Source: Apostichopus japonicus
Taxonomy: Eukaryota; Echinodermata; Holothuroidea; Aspidochirotida; Stichopodidae
NCBI RefSeq assembly: GCF_037975245.1
Contig: NC_092568.1
Location: 34,382,501-34,446,500 of the forward strand
Direction of reading: 5' to 3'
DNA length: 64,000 nucleotides
Every line of letters begins with the position of its first letter. Position 1 is the first letter of the stretch. A program made the translations under genes and the position numbers. Under the pieces are notes generated by a model, which saw nothing but the letters and a program-made list of their open reading frames with translations, was not told the origin of the DNA and ran no database searches. Shown piece after piece: positions 49,891 through 60,885 of this stretch.

Positions 49891-51438
49891 GCCTGTCTTC
49901 CCTGTCTAAAATTCAACCGAGTCCCAGTCCATCAAAATCAATCAGCTTCTTTCCCTCTTCGAATGCAGTTTTTCTAAGCACAAATATATACCCACAAAAA
50001 TACCATCCCAAGTTCTAACTTTCAACGTTCCGATGAGGTACATTTTGCTTACAGTGTCGACATCAGGTTCCGTCATCTTGCACATGTTCGTGTCATGCCG
50101 TACACGTACAGGCCGGATTTTGCTCATGAGGGTCCGGGGCCAAGCGATTGAGGGGCCCCTTTCAGCATAACTTGTAATATAAAGGATATCGCGTAAACTT
50201 AAATTCAGTTTGCGATGAGACTGTCGTATAGTGACTATCTTATACGATATATATCATATTGCCCATCTTTGTAAGACGGTATTTGTGAGGTCGGAATATG
50301 TGGGCCCCTGTACGTGGGGGCCCGAGGCCGCGACCACGATGACCTGAGTCTTAAATCAGGCTCTGTCAGTATTTGAATGCAAGTTTTTGACGAAAAGATG
50401 GTCCTATACAGACGGATTACAAATGAAGAATTTATCCTAAAATAATCTCGAGAATGAAATACCGAAATAAAATTTAAAAAATCATCTCGAGATTATCAAT
50501 AGATATCGAGATCACTTGAATTCCTCGAAAACTAGATTCCGGGCCTTCGTTTAAGGCCAACTGAGCTGGCAATACGCGTCTTAGCCTATCCAGGGTAGTG
50601 TTATGGATATAGCGGGCGATGGTGACGCTTTTGTTATCGCTGAAGATAATCGTTCGGTCAAAGTCAAGTGCATACTATCGCTGACAACGTCACTTTAACG
50701 ATTCGGTCGCAAACTGCCTTTTTTACTTTGGACTGTGATAGCCTATTGATATGTTGTATATCGCACTTCAGTGAGCCATATATATATATGTACATGTATG
50801 TGAGGTATCTACAGTAAAGCGGCAACCAACTTGCGCCGTAGGCATTATATGACTACCATTTTACTACTTTACCTGTTGTGACACTGTGTTCTCATCCCGG
50901 TTGACTTTCATCAAATTGTTTAGAAAATACTTTGAAAACGTTATTTCTTCATGTCACAGGTAAGGTTCTCTACTCACAAGTGGGCATCTACAGGCCAATA
51001 TACCTACACTCGGATATAATAAGTGTGTTTAATTACGTGCACGTGTTAAAAATATATTTTTAAAATTCACAAATGAAGTAAATGGCATTTTCTCATAACA
51101 AAATTATTTCTAGAACAGTAAATTTATGGCTCTTTTCTGTATTCGTTTCCACGCTCAAAGCGGGGATAAAAACTTTTTTTTTTTTATGATCTCTACACAA
51201 AAACTTAAAGCTTATATGTATATATCTTTATGAGCCAGTTCTCGAGGTAAGTGTCGGATGCCGATTCCGGGTAACCAAACAGGAGGAATTTGCAAATGCA
51301 CACTGAAAAAGACTCCATGCACCGTTCTAAAGGGGCAATGCCGTTTTCAACAAACACATCTTCCTCATTATTCGTATTTACATTTACAGAATATGAAGCT
51401 CATTATATTTTTCTTTTCGAAAATAAAAAGCAATAAAG
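49891..51438. other. Upstream flank of the ECI1-like gene, no coding signal
   Basis: No recognisable protein. A short inverted AATCTCGAG / CTCGAGATT pair lies near 50,443-50,496. This stretch should hold the ECI1 5' UTR and promoter, but no TATA box or other element could be assigned. Confidence 0.45.
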
Positions 51439-51568
51439 ATGTCAGTAATTTTGAGAACAGTGAAGTTACTACAGACTCCTGCGAATACTTGGGCTGCACA
51501 AACATGCCGGTGTCTCGCAGCAGAAAGACCAAAGTATGTTTCGGTAACACTGGACCCTGACTTTGAAG
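51439..51568 (+). CDS. ECI1: Exon 1, ECI1-like gene (presequence)
   Basis: Starts at ATG with an in-frame TAA 15 bp upstream and A at -3; no other start is available in this frame. It encodes [14 protein letters not shown] and then [18 protein letters not shown]. Donor GAAG|GTAAGT, phase 1. Confidence 0.88.
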
Positions 51569-54500
51569 GTAAGTTCGGCCAATATTCTTAATACGATATC
51601 ATACACAATACATTTGGCGCGGACACATGTATTTATTCCGCAAGTATATCGGTAAAATAATTATTCAAATCTGAACACAAACCCCCTGGCAAAGAGGACC
51701 GATTCCTACCTTTATATCTCGCCATAAGTTTCTGAAACATCTAAAGAATGATAGGCCTGTCATTTTTGTGTAAGTCTATGTGCATAATTTCACTTCAGTA
51801 AATATATCTGCAGGTTCCATGTTTTCGTAAACTATGTTGATATGCGCACTCACAATCAACCGATTAAAACTGTATAGATACCGGTAAATATAAGCAAGTT
51901 AAAGGCTGGCATAATATAGTTATTCCAAGTCCAATCTCGATACTGCTTCTTTCATTGATGAGATATGAAATTCTGAAACTTGTTAAGTATACTATATATA
52001 GTTGGACTTTAAACCAGGGAGCCATGCTACCCTAACGTTAGAGTAACAGTTCCCTGTTTAAACCATAAGTCTTTGATGTCATACATGTCGAAGAACAAAT
52101 GAAAGTATGTATGTATGTATGTATGTATGTATGTATGTATGTATGTATGTATGTATGTATGTATGTATGTATGTATGTATGTATGTATGTATGTATGTAT
52201 ATGTGATCTTCCCGCAAGCAGGAACTCGCGAAAGAAGCCATGGAGGCTTGTAGACTCGCAAGCTGACCGAAGCCAATCTCTCGGCACACATCCATTTAAC
52301 GTCCATGTCGGGAAGTTGTTATTGAACAACACCCTTGCCAGACGACACACATTGCTGTCGGGGGGGGGGGGGGAATCGAACCGGGGATCTCATGACTGGG
52401 AGACGCCGGCGCTAACCACTAGGCTATACACTCTGCCTTGATTTGCACGGATGTAATTTAAGAAGCGTCTACATCATTGAAAACTGAAAACATTTAATAT
52501 ATATGATATAATCGCGTGATTGTATAAACGGTATCTATTCAACGTAAAATAACGTAACGCTAGAAAGTTGCGTTTCATTCTACGGTTACAAAATCAAATA
52601 ACAGCTTTTGTTGCAATTGGTAGTCCACGCATGACGTCACAGATGATTGCGCAATGCACTCACGGTAGTAAATATAGTTGCATGCATGAGATATGTTATA
52701 TTTAGAATGAGCTATGAAGATGGAAGTTAGATCATTATGTTTTATTTCAGAGCTTCTGTGTGACAGTATTTTTTCTTTAAATCGCAGACAGTATGTTTCT
52801 ACTTAAAATTTCCACAAAGTAATCAACCCTCTCTTTGTGGATACTTGGTTTGACCATGTAAAGTGCGCATGATGGTTCTAATACAAGGTGACCAGACGTC
52901 CCCGATTTTCGGGGACAGTCCCCGATTACAGTGTGCTGTCCCCGATGAACAAGTGTCCCCGAAAATGTCCCCGATTCGTCAAAATGTTCAGGAATTTCGA
53001 AAATATCCCACATTATTAGTAAAATAATTGTAAAAACAAATTTAGTCAAGTGAGCAGTCGCAGAACGGAACAGGTGGGCCAGGGTAAAGTGGAAACACTG
53101 TTAAAAAATATGCTAGATCGATCTAGCCTAGCACTCTTTCGACCGTATAATTGGCAACTACGGCGACACGACACTTATAGTGTGAGTATGAGCAACTCAC
53201 AAGCTCTTAAAGAACCACGTAAAGTTAGTGAATTTCATCTAAAAAAAGCTACATTTTTGAAAATAAAATTGATTTAAATAGTGCTACTAAGTATAACCAT
53301 TTTACATCTAAGCACCTTAGGCACTTGAAAATTTTTCAAAGGGGAGGGGGCCCCCTCCCCTTAGACCCCTCCCCCATATCAGTCACGCAATAAATGTCCC
53401 CGATTCCAGTCAGGAAAATATGGTCACCTTATTCTAATAGACAGGTGCACTATAACTTGCAAGTCTCACTGAGGGCCACATTGAGATAGTTTTTGAAGTA
53501 ATAAAACATGGCTGACAATAGCATATTTGGTGGCAAAACCGTTCCATAAGATGAACTGAAAATGGATATATTGCACTCGTTTCTATAGGGTCAGTTGCAG
53601 TTGTCAAGTTACAGAAAAAGCCAGTCAACACTTTTTGCTCAAATCATCTGAGAGAAGTCACTAAAACCATCACTGACTTGGAGAAAGATGAGCGAGTGCG
53701 AGCGATGATATTCACATCAGTAAGTATAGTCCAGTCATAGCGCCGTTACATGATACTATCTTCAAACTGATGAACAATTTATACACTTCAGTTTTTAATC
53801 TTTGTTGAATTTTTTGGGTGCGTGGTGGGGCGGACACAGTTACTGAAAGTAACACAAGTATTCTTTAATTGATCTCACAATAGTAATTAACTGTCAGTAA
53901 TAGCCTCTGAAGAAGATGCTGCAAGGATGGAAACGTCAGACCCTCTAACATTTACATCTTTACATACACAGCTTTCTTGGCAGTAGATATAAGCAGTTTG
54001 CTAACAGTTTTTTTTTTCTTCTCTCTTTTAAAATAGTTTTAAATAGGGTGAGAAAAATTGAAACCAACTATACCCGATATACACAGATCTAATAAACAGG
54101 CACCATGCATGGTATATATACACACGCTGTTATGGCGAATATTTACACACTGTAATAATGCTATAGGCCTATACATATACTTTGAACCATGCATGCAGAA
54201 ACATTTGCGAATATTACTATTAAAATATTGTTTACAAGTTTTATTTATGTAAGTCAGAATTAGCGCAAGATGGAATGTATACATGTATGTACACGACTAC
54301 GAGTTTGATACAGAATTGGTTAAGTCAAAGGTCAAGTAGAAGGTATCCCTTTCACATACTAATAATTATATTCTTATGATCTGTATCGATACAGTTTGTA
54401 AGTGTGTGTTTTCACGGGTTCAATATTTGCAAAACAGGCATCAAACTTACTTGAAAAATATGGAGGGCGGAAGTATCATTCCGCCTCCCCCCCCCCCCCC

Positions 54501-57500
54501 ACTTTGCAAGTCAGAAAACCCATTTTTCCTTTTTAAATGAGAAACAAATCTCATTTTGAGCACCAAATTGCATCCGAGGCCACCTGGAAATGCAAAAAAC
54601 ACCCCCTCCCCTTAGACCCCTCCCATGCCGGCCATCAGTCTTCAGCCCCCCATTCAAAAGTACCTTCCTACTCCACTGGGCATAGTAACCCCACAGAAAT
54701 CTTTAGAGACAAAATAAGTAATCATATTAATTGATACAGGGTATACTGTTTGCTCATGTATAGCACGTGGGGGCTGTGACGGATTTAAGAGGGAGGAGGG
54801 TACAAAAGGCGCGGCCCCTATTGGTTGTCGTGTCTGGTGTTTTATTAGCATATAAGGAAAATGATAAAAAGCCTTTATTTACGCTTTCACATCTAAATAC
54901 CCCTAAAATGTAAATTTTCTACACGGGAAAGGGACACTTCTCTGAAATAAGGCCACCTTCCGGCCAGGATCCAGGATGTTTGGGTTGTTGTACTACCCCC
55001 ACCCCCACCCCACCCCAGCTTCCTTCAACCTTACACAAAATTTCAAATGGATCTCTCAGCACAACCTGGCGATAAGTGCTAATTGTAGCCAACTAATTTA
55101 CAGTCTAACTATGCATCGGTCATGCAACATTTGACATCTAAAGACTAATATGGGTAAGCAGGACCCACTTCATGGCAATCGGCTACATCGAACAACGGCC
55201 AAGTAGGGGAGTGCTGCTTACTATGCTGTCATAAAAAGTCAGATCAATACAAGCGTTAATTCCACATTAAACTCTGACTCGTAGTAAGCCAAAAAGGCTG
55301 GCCACGGCCGCCTCATTATGCTTTTAGGGAAAATAGTTATTTCACGGTCGGGTATAGACTCTTCATTACTAGGTTTGTTGGGACTCAGGAATACTTGTAC
55401 TGTATATATAGTGCTTAAGTACATGTAGATTGTGGAAACGATTACGGAAAGTAATTAGATGTTATCATCTATAAGTATAGGTAAATGATTGGTCGGGACC
55501 ATGCACCGATAGTTTGGCTGCATGTAAGAAATTTGCATATTGAGCGTTGTTTGCTGGCCGCGGCAGACTTTTGGTCAGTTCTCAACCGCGCTGGTCGAGT
55601 AATTGTGTTTTGTAGGCTACATATTGTATATTATATCCAGACTATGACCATTAATGACTCAATTATTCATGCAAAACAACCAGGAACATTCCAGCACGTT
55701 ATGAAATACCCCACATATAACAGTGTAATTTGCTTCCACTCATATTTCTATTATTTGTAAAATGTTGACATATTTTTTTTCTTCATCATTTTTTGCAGGC
55801 CTTTCCTGGTGTGTTCTCTGCAGGTTTGGACATTATGTCGATGTACCAAAAGACTTATGATGAAATTTATGAATTCTGGTATGACATACAAGATATGATC
55901 ATAAGTAATCTCAGTACCAACCTTATCTCAATTTCTGCCATCAACGTAAGTATAAATCCAAGTATTTGTCAAAATATTTGTTACATGGTCTACATACGTC
56001 CGTGGTATGTAACGCTTGTCATGCAATCAGTCCGCCTGCCTTCGTATTCTATGCATGCTTTAAATATATATCTCTTTTGTATCTTTGGTCATCTTTGCAT
56101 GGGCGGCGATTCTGGGGGGGGGGGGAGTGGGGGATATATCCCCATGAAAATGGGTGGAGGGGATGTAATACACCATATCCCCCCCCCCCCACCAAATGCC
56201 ATGGATAAGAATATTTTCATGCCTACATTTATGCATCATCGTGAATGTACGGCTCTTTTTTAGCTTCATTTCTCGCCTACCATGCATAAACGCAGTGCGA
56301 TCTTTTCAAATAAAGCGTCTTTATAAAGCAAGAATAGTTGACTGTAGGCTTCATTGGCCCTATAACAACAAAAGGTATTATTGCGCCCACGGTATTGATA
56401 TAGTACATATATGCACCCTCATAGTATTCATATTGGCCATATAGTAGGCCTACACACGTATATGTATACCCTCGAACATATAACTCATAACTATCTAATC
56501 ATTAATCAAGTCCATTCGTGATCGCAGCTTAGCATGATGAGTAAACGCCTAAAAGTTATAGTATGGTATTTTGTCTGGCAATCTGAAATGTAGCTGTAAT
56601 GCAGAAATATTTATTCCCAAACGTAAGCTGTTGTCAGTGAATAGTCGTAGTGAATACCTAACATAGCATTACTATGCACCTAAGACACATTACACAGATA
56701 TTTTCAATGGGCAGGTTCAACCTCTGAACTCTATAGACCCCAAGACGCAAAGTGAGATGTTTTCAGGCAGGCGGGTCAAAATCCTACTTCCAGGACTGTC
56801 ATTTAATGTCCCCATCCAACCAACGTGAGTACAGCTGTCCATTTGCAGAGATTGCAAACACTTTCCTCTCCTGGCAAATGGCAACGGAACTCGGGGATGG
56901 AGACTTAGCCTCCCCTATATTAATTTATTAGTTTTCATAGAGAAAGGAGTGGAGGGAAGTTTTGGTATCAGATGTTGATACCGAAGTTTGAACCAGGGAC
57001 CTCCAATTGTCACCGCAGGCGAGCACTCTACCATCGTACTGCCCGGCCAAGTTAGCCTATGTTTGCTATAGGTCGTCGCGTTATTCCCTAAGTTGAACTC
57101 ATCAGGTTTTCCCTAGCTAAAAAGCAAACGAAATGTAACTATGTGTTATTGTGTATTGCATGTGTATAGGCTTATAAAAGCCTGCATGAGGCTATTTTCT
57201 TCATCGAATAATATAAAAGAGCTCTCGAACATTCTAACGTAGCGCCTGAAACAAGATTGACAGGGGCAATTTTCCCAAAATAACACCCGAAATTAAAAAA
57301 TAAAAGTATTTTGGATCCTGATTATCAGATATTTCGGACATGATATCCCTATTTTAAAGTTGGGTATATGCCGCTTGGAAACCTCGGGAAGTTCCGTTTC
57401 CGGCCATGTAGAGGGTACGTAAATCCCACAATTTTCTTGTACGCTTCGCGCCAACATATGGTGGCGCTACGCTTAGATTGTCAAAAATGTCATATCCCCC

Positions 57501-57682
57501 CCACTCGGAAGTACGGATCGCCGCCCATGCATCTTTGTAGGCTTACCATCATACTCCTTCAATTCTTCACACGTTTTCTTCTACAGGGTCACTGTGTAGC
57601 TTCTGGTTGTACCATTCCTTTTGGAAGTGATTATCGAATTATGGCAGAGAATAAACGCATAGGACTCAATGAAGCTAATTTG
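51439..57682 (+). CDS. ECI1: Mitochondrial enoyl-CoA delta isomerase 1-like, first four exons (partial)
   Basis: Exons 51439-51568, 53589-53719, 55799-55945 and 57587-57682 join in frame to 168 codons, about 55% of the ~300-residue animal protein. The enzyme shifts cis/trans-3-enoyl-CoA to trans-2-enoyl-CoA so that unsaturated fatty acids can enter beta-oxidation. The first ~30 residues are an Arg-, Leu- and Ala-rich, acid-free leader, a good mitochondrial presequence. Crotonase-fold segments follow in order: [32 protein letters not shown] (residues 90-98, oxyanion hole 1), [13 protein letters not shown] (oxyanion hole 2) and IGLNEANL with the catalytic Glu165. GHCVASGC has Ser where relatives usually have Gly. 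The segment expected next (GI..P.W) was not found before 64,000, so the 3' exons lie beyond the window or are lost. All donors are GTAAGT or GTAAG. The gene diverges from the hydantoinase-fusion gene. Confidence 0.93.
52106..52204. repeat. (ATGT)n microsatellite, ~24 copies
   Basis: An uninterrupted GTAT tetranucleotide tract. It abuts the 3' end of the SINE at 52,205-52,437 and is best read as that element's simple-repeat tail, (ATAC)n on the minus strand. It lies in ECI1 intron 1. Confidence 0.97.
52205..52437 (-). mobile_element. tRNA-derived SINE with (ATAC)n tail
   Basis: On the minus strand from 52,437 the head reads TAGCCTAGTGGTTAGCGC (A box region). GGTTCGATTCC (B box) follows, then a poly(C) run and a body containing CATGGACGTTAAATGGATG. 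The head is tRNA-like but not a complete tRNA gene. The tail is the adjoining (ATAC)n tract. Confidence 0.85.
52884..53431. mobile_element. hAT-like MITE, 548 bp, exact 8-bp TSD
   Basis: Left end CAAGGTGACCAGACGTCCCC, right end ATATGGTCACCTTA, giving AAGGTGACCA inverted ends. The exact 8-bp duplication TTCTAATA lies at 52,876-52,883 and 53,432-53,439. The left subterminal region repeats GTCCCCGAT several times. An internal 75-codon frame (53,050-53,277) has no recognised domain. It sits in ECI1 intron 1, about 150 bp upstream of exon 2. Confidence 0.9.
53589..53719 (+). CDS. ECI1: Exon 2, ECI1-like gene
   Basis: Acceptor TTCTATAG, donor TCA|GTAAGT. It encodes [14 protein letters not shown] and [14 protein letters not shown], the first beta strands of the crotonase fold. 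Confidence 0.94.
53720..55798. other. Intron 2 of the ECI1-like gene
   Basis: Contains CTCTGAAGAAGATGCTGCAA followed by GGATGGAAACGTC (53,906-53,938), reminiscent of Penelope-like element ends, a C14 run at 54,487-54,500, and no exon-like signal that keeps frame. Confidence 0.5.
55799..55945 (+). CDS. ECI1: Exon 3, ECI1-like gene
   Basis: A 49-codon phase 0 exon, acceptor TTTTTGCAG, donor [23 protein letters not shown] is the diagnostic ECI1 block, and NLISISAIN leads to the second oxyanion-hole segment. Confidence 0.96.
56098..57529. mobile_element. GGGCGGCGAT-ended hAT-like element, 1.43 kb, exact 8-bp TSD
   Basis: Both ends are CATGGGCGGCGAT (right end on the opposite strand). The exact 8-bp duplication CATCTTTG flanks it at 56,090-56,097 and 57,530-57,537. 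The right half carries TTGTACGCTTCGCGCCAACA and TGGTGGCGCTACGCTTAGAT, shared with the 48,213-49,700 element and, in part, with 15,921-16,142. It lies in ECI1 intron 3 and hosts a nested SINE. No transposase. Confidence 0.93.
56700..57048 (-). mobile_element. tRNA-derived SINE nested in the hAT-like element
   Basis: The minus-strand head from 57,048 has an A-box region (TACGATGGTAGAGTGC) and a B box (GGTTCAAACT) about 35 bases on. The body contains GGATGGGGACATTAAATG, close to the GGACGTTAAATGG core of the SINE at 52,205. The 3' limit is approximate. Confidence 0.65.
57587..57682 (+). CDS. ECI1: Exon 4, ECI1-like gene (catalytic Glu)
   Basis: A 32-codon phase 0 exon, acceptor TTCTACAG, donor [29 protein letters not shown] carries the conserved NE of ECI1. 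The donor is followed almost at once by a long (TA)n tract, and a 1.4-kb transposon ends 57 bp upstream of the acceptor. Confidence 0.95.
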
Positions 57683-57689
57683 GTAAGTA

Positions 57690-57856
<167 letters not shown>

Positions 57857-58260
57857 ATAACACAGTTAAGCAAAGCACCCTTAAATGAAATGATAATATA
57901 ATGTCAGATTTTTGGACGTTTGCACAGTCTCTGGATGCTGGAAAATTGCTCCATTGACTTCTGGTGGATGATTCTTCTTTTTCTTCTCCTCCTTCTACTC
58001 CTCCTTCTCATTCTCATTCCCCTTCTTCTACCGATCATCATTATTATGGATACTTATATATTTATTATATTGATTGGGTTAGAATTTTGGTTCCTTGCTT
58101 TAGCAAAAGGAACCTATGCAGTCAGGTTGGCGTATGTGTGGGTGTGCTCTTGTTTAGACCTCGCAACCGATGACAGGCGCATGTATACACACCCATCAAT
58201 TGATGACACACTAACAATCGAGGACGTCATCGGTTGTAACTATCATTACTCTCTTAAAAT

Positions 58261-58455
58261 GTTAGACTGAAGAATTCAGTCTTCTTTGAGACTGAAATTT
58301 TTTTCAGTGTTATACACTGAGTTTAGACTGAGAAACACTCTACTTAGACTGTATTATCAGTTACACCGTTCAGTCGCTGTTTTGGACTGACTTTATTAAC
58401 CAATCAGCTAATCACATGTGGCATGTCATCTTACCATTTTCAGTCTCTGTATTCC
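58261..58455. repeat. Left AGACTGAA/TTCAGTCT array
   Basis: The motif and its complement occur at least seven times, for example at about 58,264, 58,274, 58,288, 58,324, 58,345, 58,370 and 58,440, at irregular spacing in both orientations. Confidence 0.85.
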
Positions 58456-58695
58456 ACTGAAAAATGTATCCAATCAGAGAACAGAAATGCGCCTACGTCA
58501 TCCGAAAACTTGCAAATACGCCGCATAAAAATAAGTGTGACAACGAGCGCTACAACTTGTGTACATATATACTACTATATTCTTCGCTTAGCCAGGTACT
58601 CGCTGTACTGTACGTACGCACGCCGTACACACAGCTAGGCATGAACGAGACAGACGACCGTATGTCTAAGCTAGAGTAAAGGTTATAAATTAGCA

Positions 58696-58765
58696 ATGGC
58701 TGAGTCTTTAAGAACTTTTCTTACAAATAAAGGTTTCCACGAAGAAGTGATAACAGTGTTCGAGG
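58696..58765 (+). CDS. Possible first coding exon, SAM-like N-terminus
   Basis: GCAATGGCT start (A at -3, G at +4), open to GAG G|GTATGT, a good donor. The 23 residues begin MAESLRTFLTNKGF and continue EEVITVF, a helical pattern like the start of a SAM domain. Similar short N-termini occur in uncharacterised multigene proteins of fish and invertebrates (from memory). No second exon could be joined with confidence. It lies inside the 5.1-kb element, so it may be element-encoded. Confidence 0.4.
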
Positions 58766-58928
58766 GTATGTATGTATGTTTTTTGTTGTTTTCCAATTAA
58801 TACAGAATAAAAGCTTGGCAGTTCGTAACGTTAGTTATTCTAGGCTTGTGCGCGAGGTAGGCCTAGCTAGGCTGTACTATAGCAAATAGGGCCTAGGCTG
58901 TTGTTATAATTGGTGGGGCCTATTAACA

Positions 58929-59540
58929 CGATCGTCGGGCGAATAAGCACGCCGGTCCTGCATATGTACCCGATCGTCGGGCAAATCAGCCCGCCTGTCC
59001 TGCGTATGTACCCGATCGTCGGGCAAATCAGCCCGCCTGTCCTGCATATGTACCCGATCGTCGGCCGAATAAGCACGCTTGTCCTGCAGTATGTACTCGA
59101 TCGTCCCAAAATGAATCTAGGCCTAGGCTAGGTTAACCTCATAACAAATACTTGGACATAATAATGCTCAAGAAATTGCAAAACACAGTACTATTATGCA
59201 TAGATTGTAAGCACCCTTAATTATTTGAAAAATGTAGTGACTGCTACAGCCATTACAGCATGAAGTTATCACGGTACCAGATCGTTGGGCAAATTAGCCC
59301 GCCTGTCCTGCATATGAACCCAATCGTCGGGCGAATAAGCACGCTTGTCAGGACTGCAATATGTACTTGATCGTCCCAAATGAATCTAGGCTAGGTTAAC
59401 CTCATAACAAATACTTGAACATAATAATGCTCAAGAAATTGCAAAACACAGTACTATTATGCATAGATTGTAAGCACCCTTAATTATTTGAAAAAATGTA
59501 GTGACTTCTACAGCCATTACAGCATGAAGCTAACACGATT
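58929..59540. repeat. 42-bp tandem repeat inside a ~265-bp duplication
   Basis: CGATCGTCGGGCAAATCAGC-type units start at 58,929, 58,971, 59,013 and 59,055, with a partial unit at 59,098. A ~155-bp flank beginning near AATCTAGGC...GGTTAACCTCATAAC (59,112) is repeated near 59,380 together with two further 42-bp-like units (59,278-59,370). The block lies downstream of the SAM-like exon inside the 5.1-kb element. Confidence 0.92.
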
Positions 59541-60147
59541 CTGTTAAACCATTACCATTGTATTTAAATCATGTGGAAACTGGAAAAGAATTGGTATGCT
59601 TTTGTTATTTTATTAAACATATAGTGGGCCATCAGTCTTTATTATAAGATTTTACAGTAATATTACCATTCACTAATGTTATGAAATCAGTTTCTTTTAC
59701 AAGCAGATAGACATATTAGTGAAATCAGTAGGCTAAAATGTAAATCATATTCCTTGTTCACTGGTTTTCTATGCTGATGTAATGGAATCAGGAGATGTCA
59801 TGAACAATTTATCCTTAAAAAGAGAAATTTCTGAAAACAACTAACAACAAACCTTGCTTGGTAACCATGTACCTGCCAAAATCAACATGATAACCCATAA
59901 ATGTTAGGTTGAATTTGAATCCACCTTCACATAACACATCTCACCCGCCATGGATGACATATTGCTGCCTATCGTGAATTGATATATCTCCTTTGTACAA
60001 TGCCAGTCATGTTCTTGTTTCTCCATTCTCTCCTAAATATTATTCTAGTCTAGTCTCTCTACCTCTCAACATATCTTTTTTTAAGAATGTTTTGATTTAT
60101 ACCATATTGCTTGTCCTTTATCACATTTATTTTTATCTTCACCAAAC

Positions 60148-60296
60148 AGGAGGGCACAGATATTGAGAGTGCAGCACAGGGCAGACAAGGACAATATTGA
60201 CAGCCTTTCATCCTATCTCTCGGACCAGAATTGAACCCCAAACAATTCTTCATTGTGGCAGATAAACTGGCCATTCCAGCTGGGACAGAGGCGTAG
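60148..60296 (+). pseudogene. Decayed C-terminal coding fragment in the 5.1-kb element
   Basis: After an acceptor-like CACCAAACAG, one frame reads AQILRVQHRADKDNI and continues until a stop. The overlapping frame then continues GPELNPKQFFIVADKLAIPA to TAG at 60,294-60,296. The FFIVADKLAIPAGTEA string resembles a recurrent motif in uncharacterised transposon-associated animal proteins (from memory). The frame switch suggests a broken gene. Confidence 0.4.
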
Positions 60297-60518
60297 AACA
60301 TACATTTAACATAGACTATGCTCCCCCTCTACAACACTAGTTTTGTGAGTTCCATGCTTCCATGGTGTATGGAATTTTGCAACCAACAGAAGTGAAGTCT
60401 CTCGTCCGTATCCATGCCACATCTATAAGGGCAGCCAGCATGGAGTTACTTCAAGGAGTGAATGTTACTTTTTTATTGCTCTGTAGTCCGGAACCATGTG
60501 TGTCAGCATGGAGTAGCT

Positions 60519-60885
60519 TTAAAAGGGTGTGAAGACTCGCGCAAAAAGAACGTCTAATGCCGGTAATCTGACCTAGTTTCGAATGAGGTGTAACAGAAGT
60601 GTTAGACACTGCCATCGATCCCAGAAAATACAAACACAGCTTGCTACCGTCGGTAATTAGACACTAGTGTACAGTCAGTACATACAGCTACGGTCAATAC
60701 CCACATTACAGTGTATAAACGATACAGCGATGAACATCTCAGGTCCAGCTAAAGATATCAAGGTATCACGTTTCATTATTGTCTGTCTTTTTTAGCGACA
60801 CGAACAAACATCACTTGCAAGCAACAGAAAGTTAACTTTTTCAGATGGCTGCATGCTGTTTGGGACAAATCTTCAATGCCTTTAA
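60519..60885. mobile_element. TTAA-bounded MITE, copy 3
   Basis: Ends TTAAAAGGGTGTGAAGACT and ATCTTCAATGCCTTTAA, collinear with copies at 31,713 and 37,238 through most of its length. It is nested in the 5.1-kb element, which dates that element as older than this insertion. Confidence 0.9.

Noticed and set aside
51258-51560. 100-codon frame overlapping ECI1 exon 1
   Set aside because: It is in a different frame from the presequence-encoding exon and cannot join exon 2 in phase. The frame starting at 51,439 does so and matches the family.
52027-52350. 107-codon frame with YIHT repeats, and MYVC repeats on the other strand
   Set aside because: It is a direct translation of the (ATGT)n microsatellite.
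52370-52437. tRNA gene on the minus strand
   Set aside because: A- and B-box-like motifs are present, but the B box is followed by a poly(C) run and a SINE body, with no acceptor-stem pairing apparent.
53050-53277. 75-codon frame inside the 52,884-53,431 MITE
   Set aside because: No transposase or other domain recognised, and the element is too short to be autonomous.
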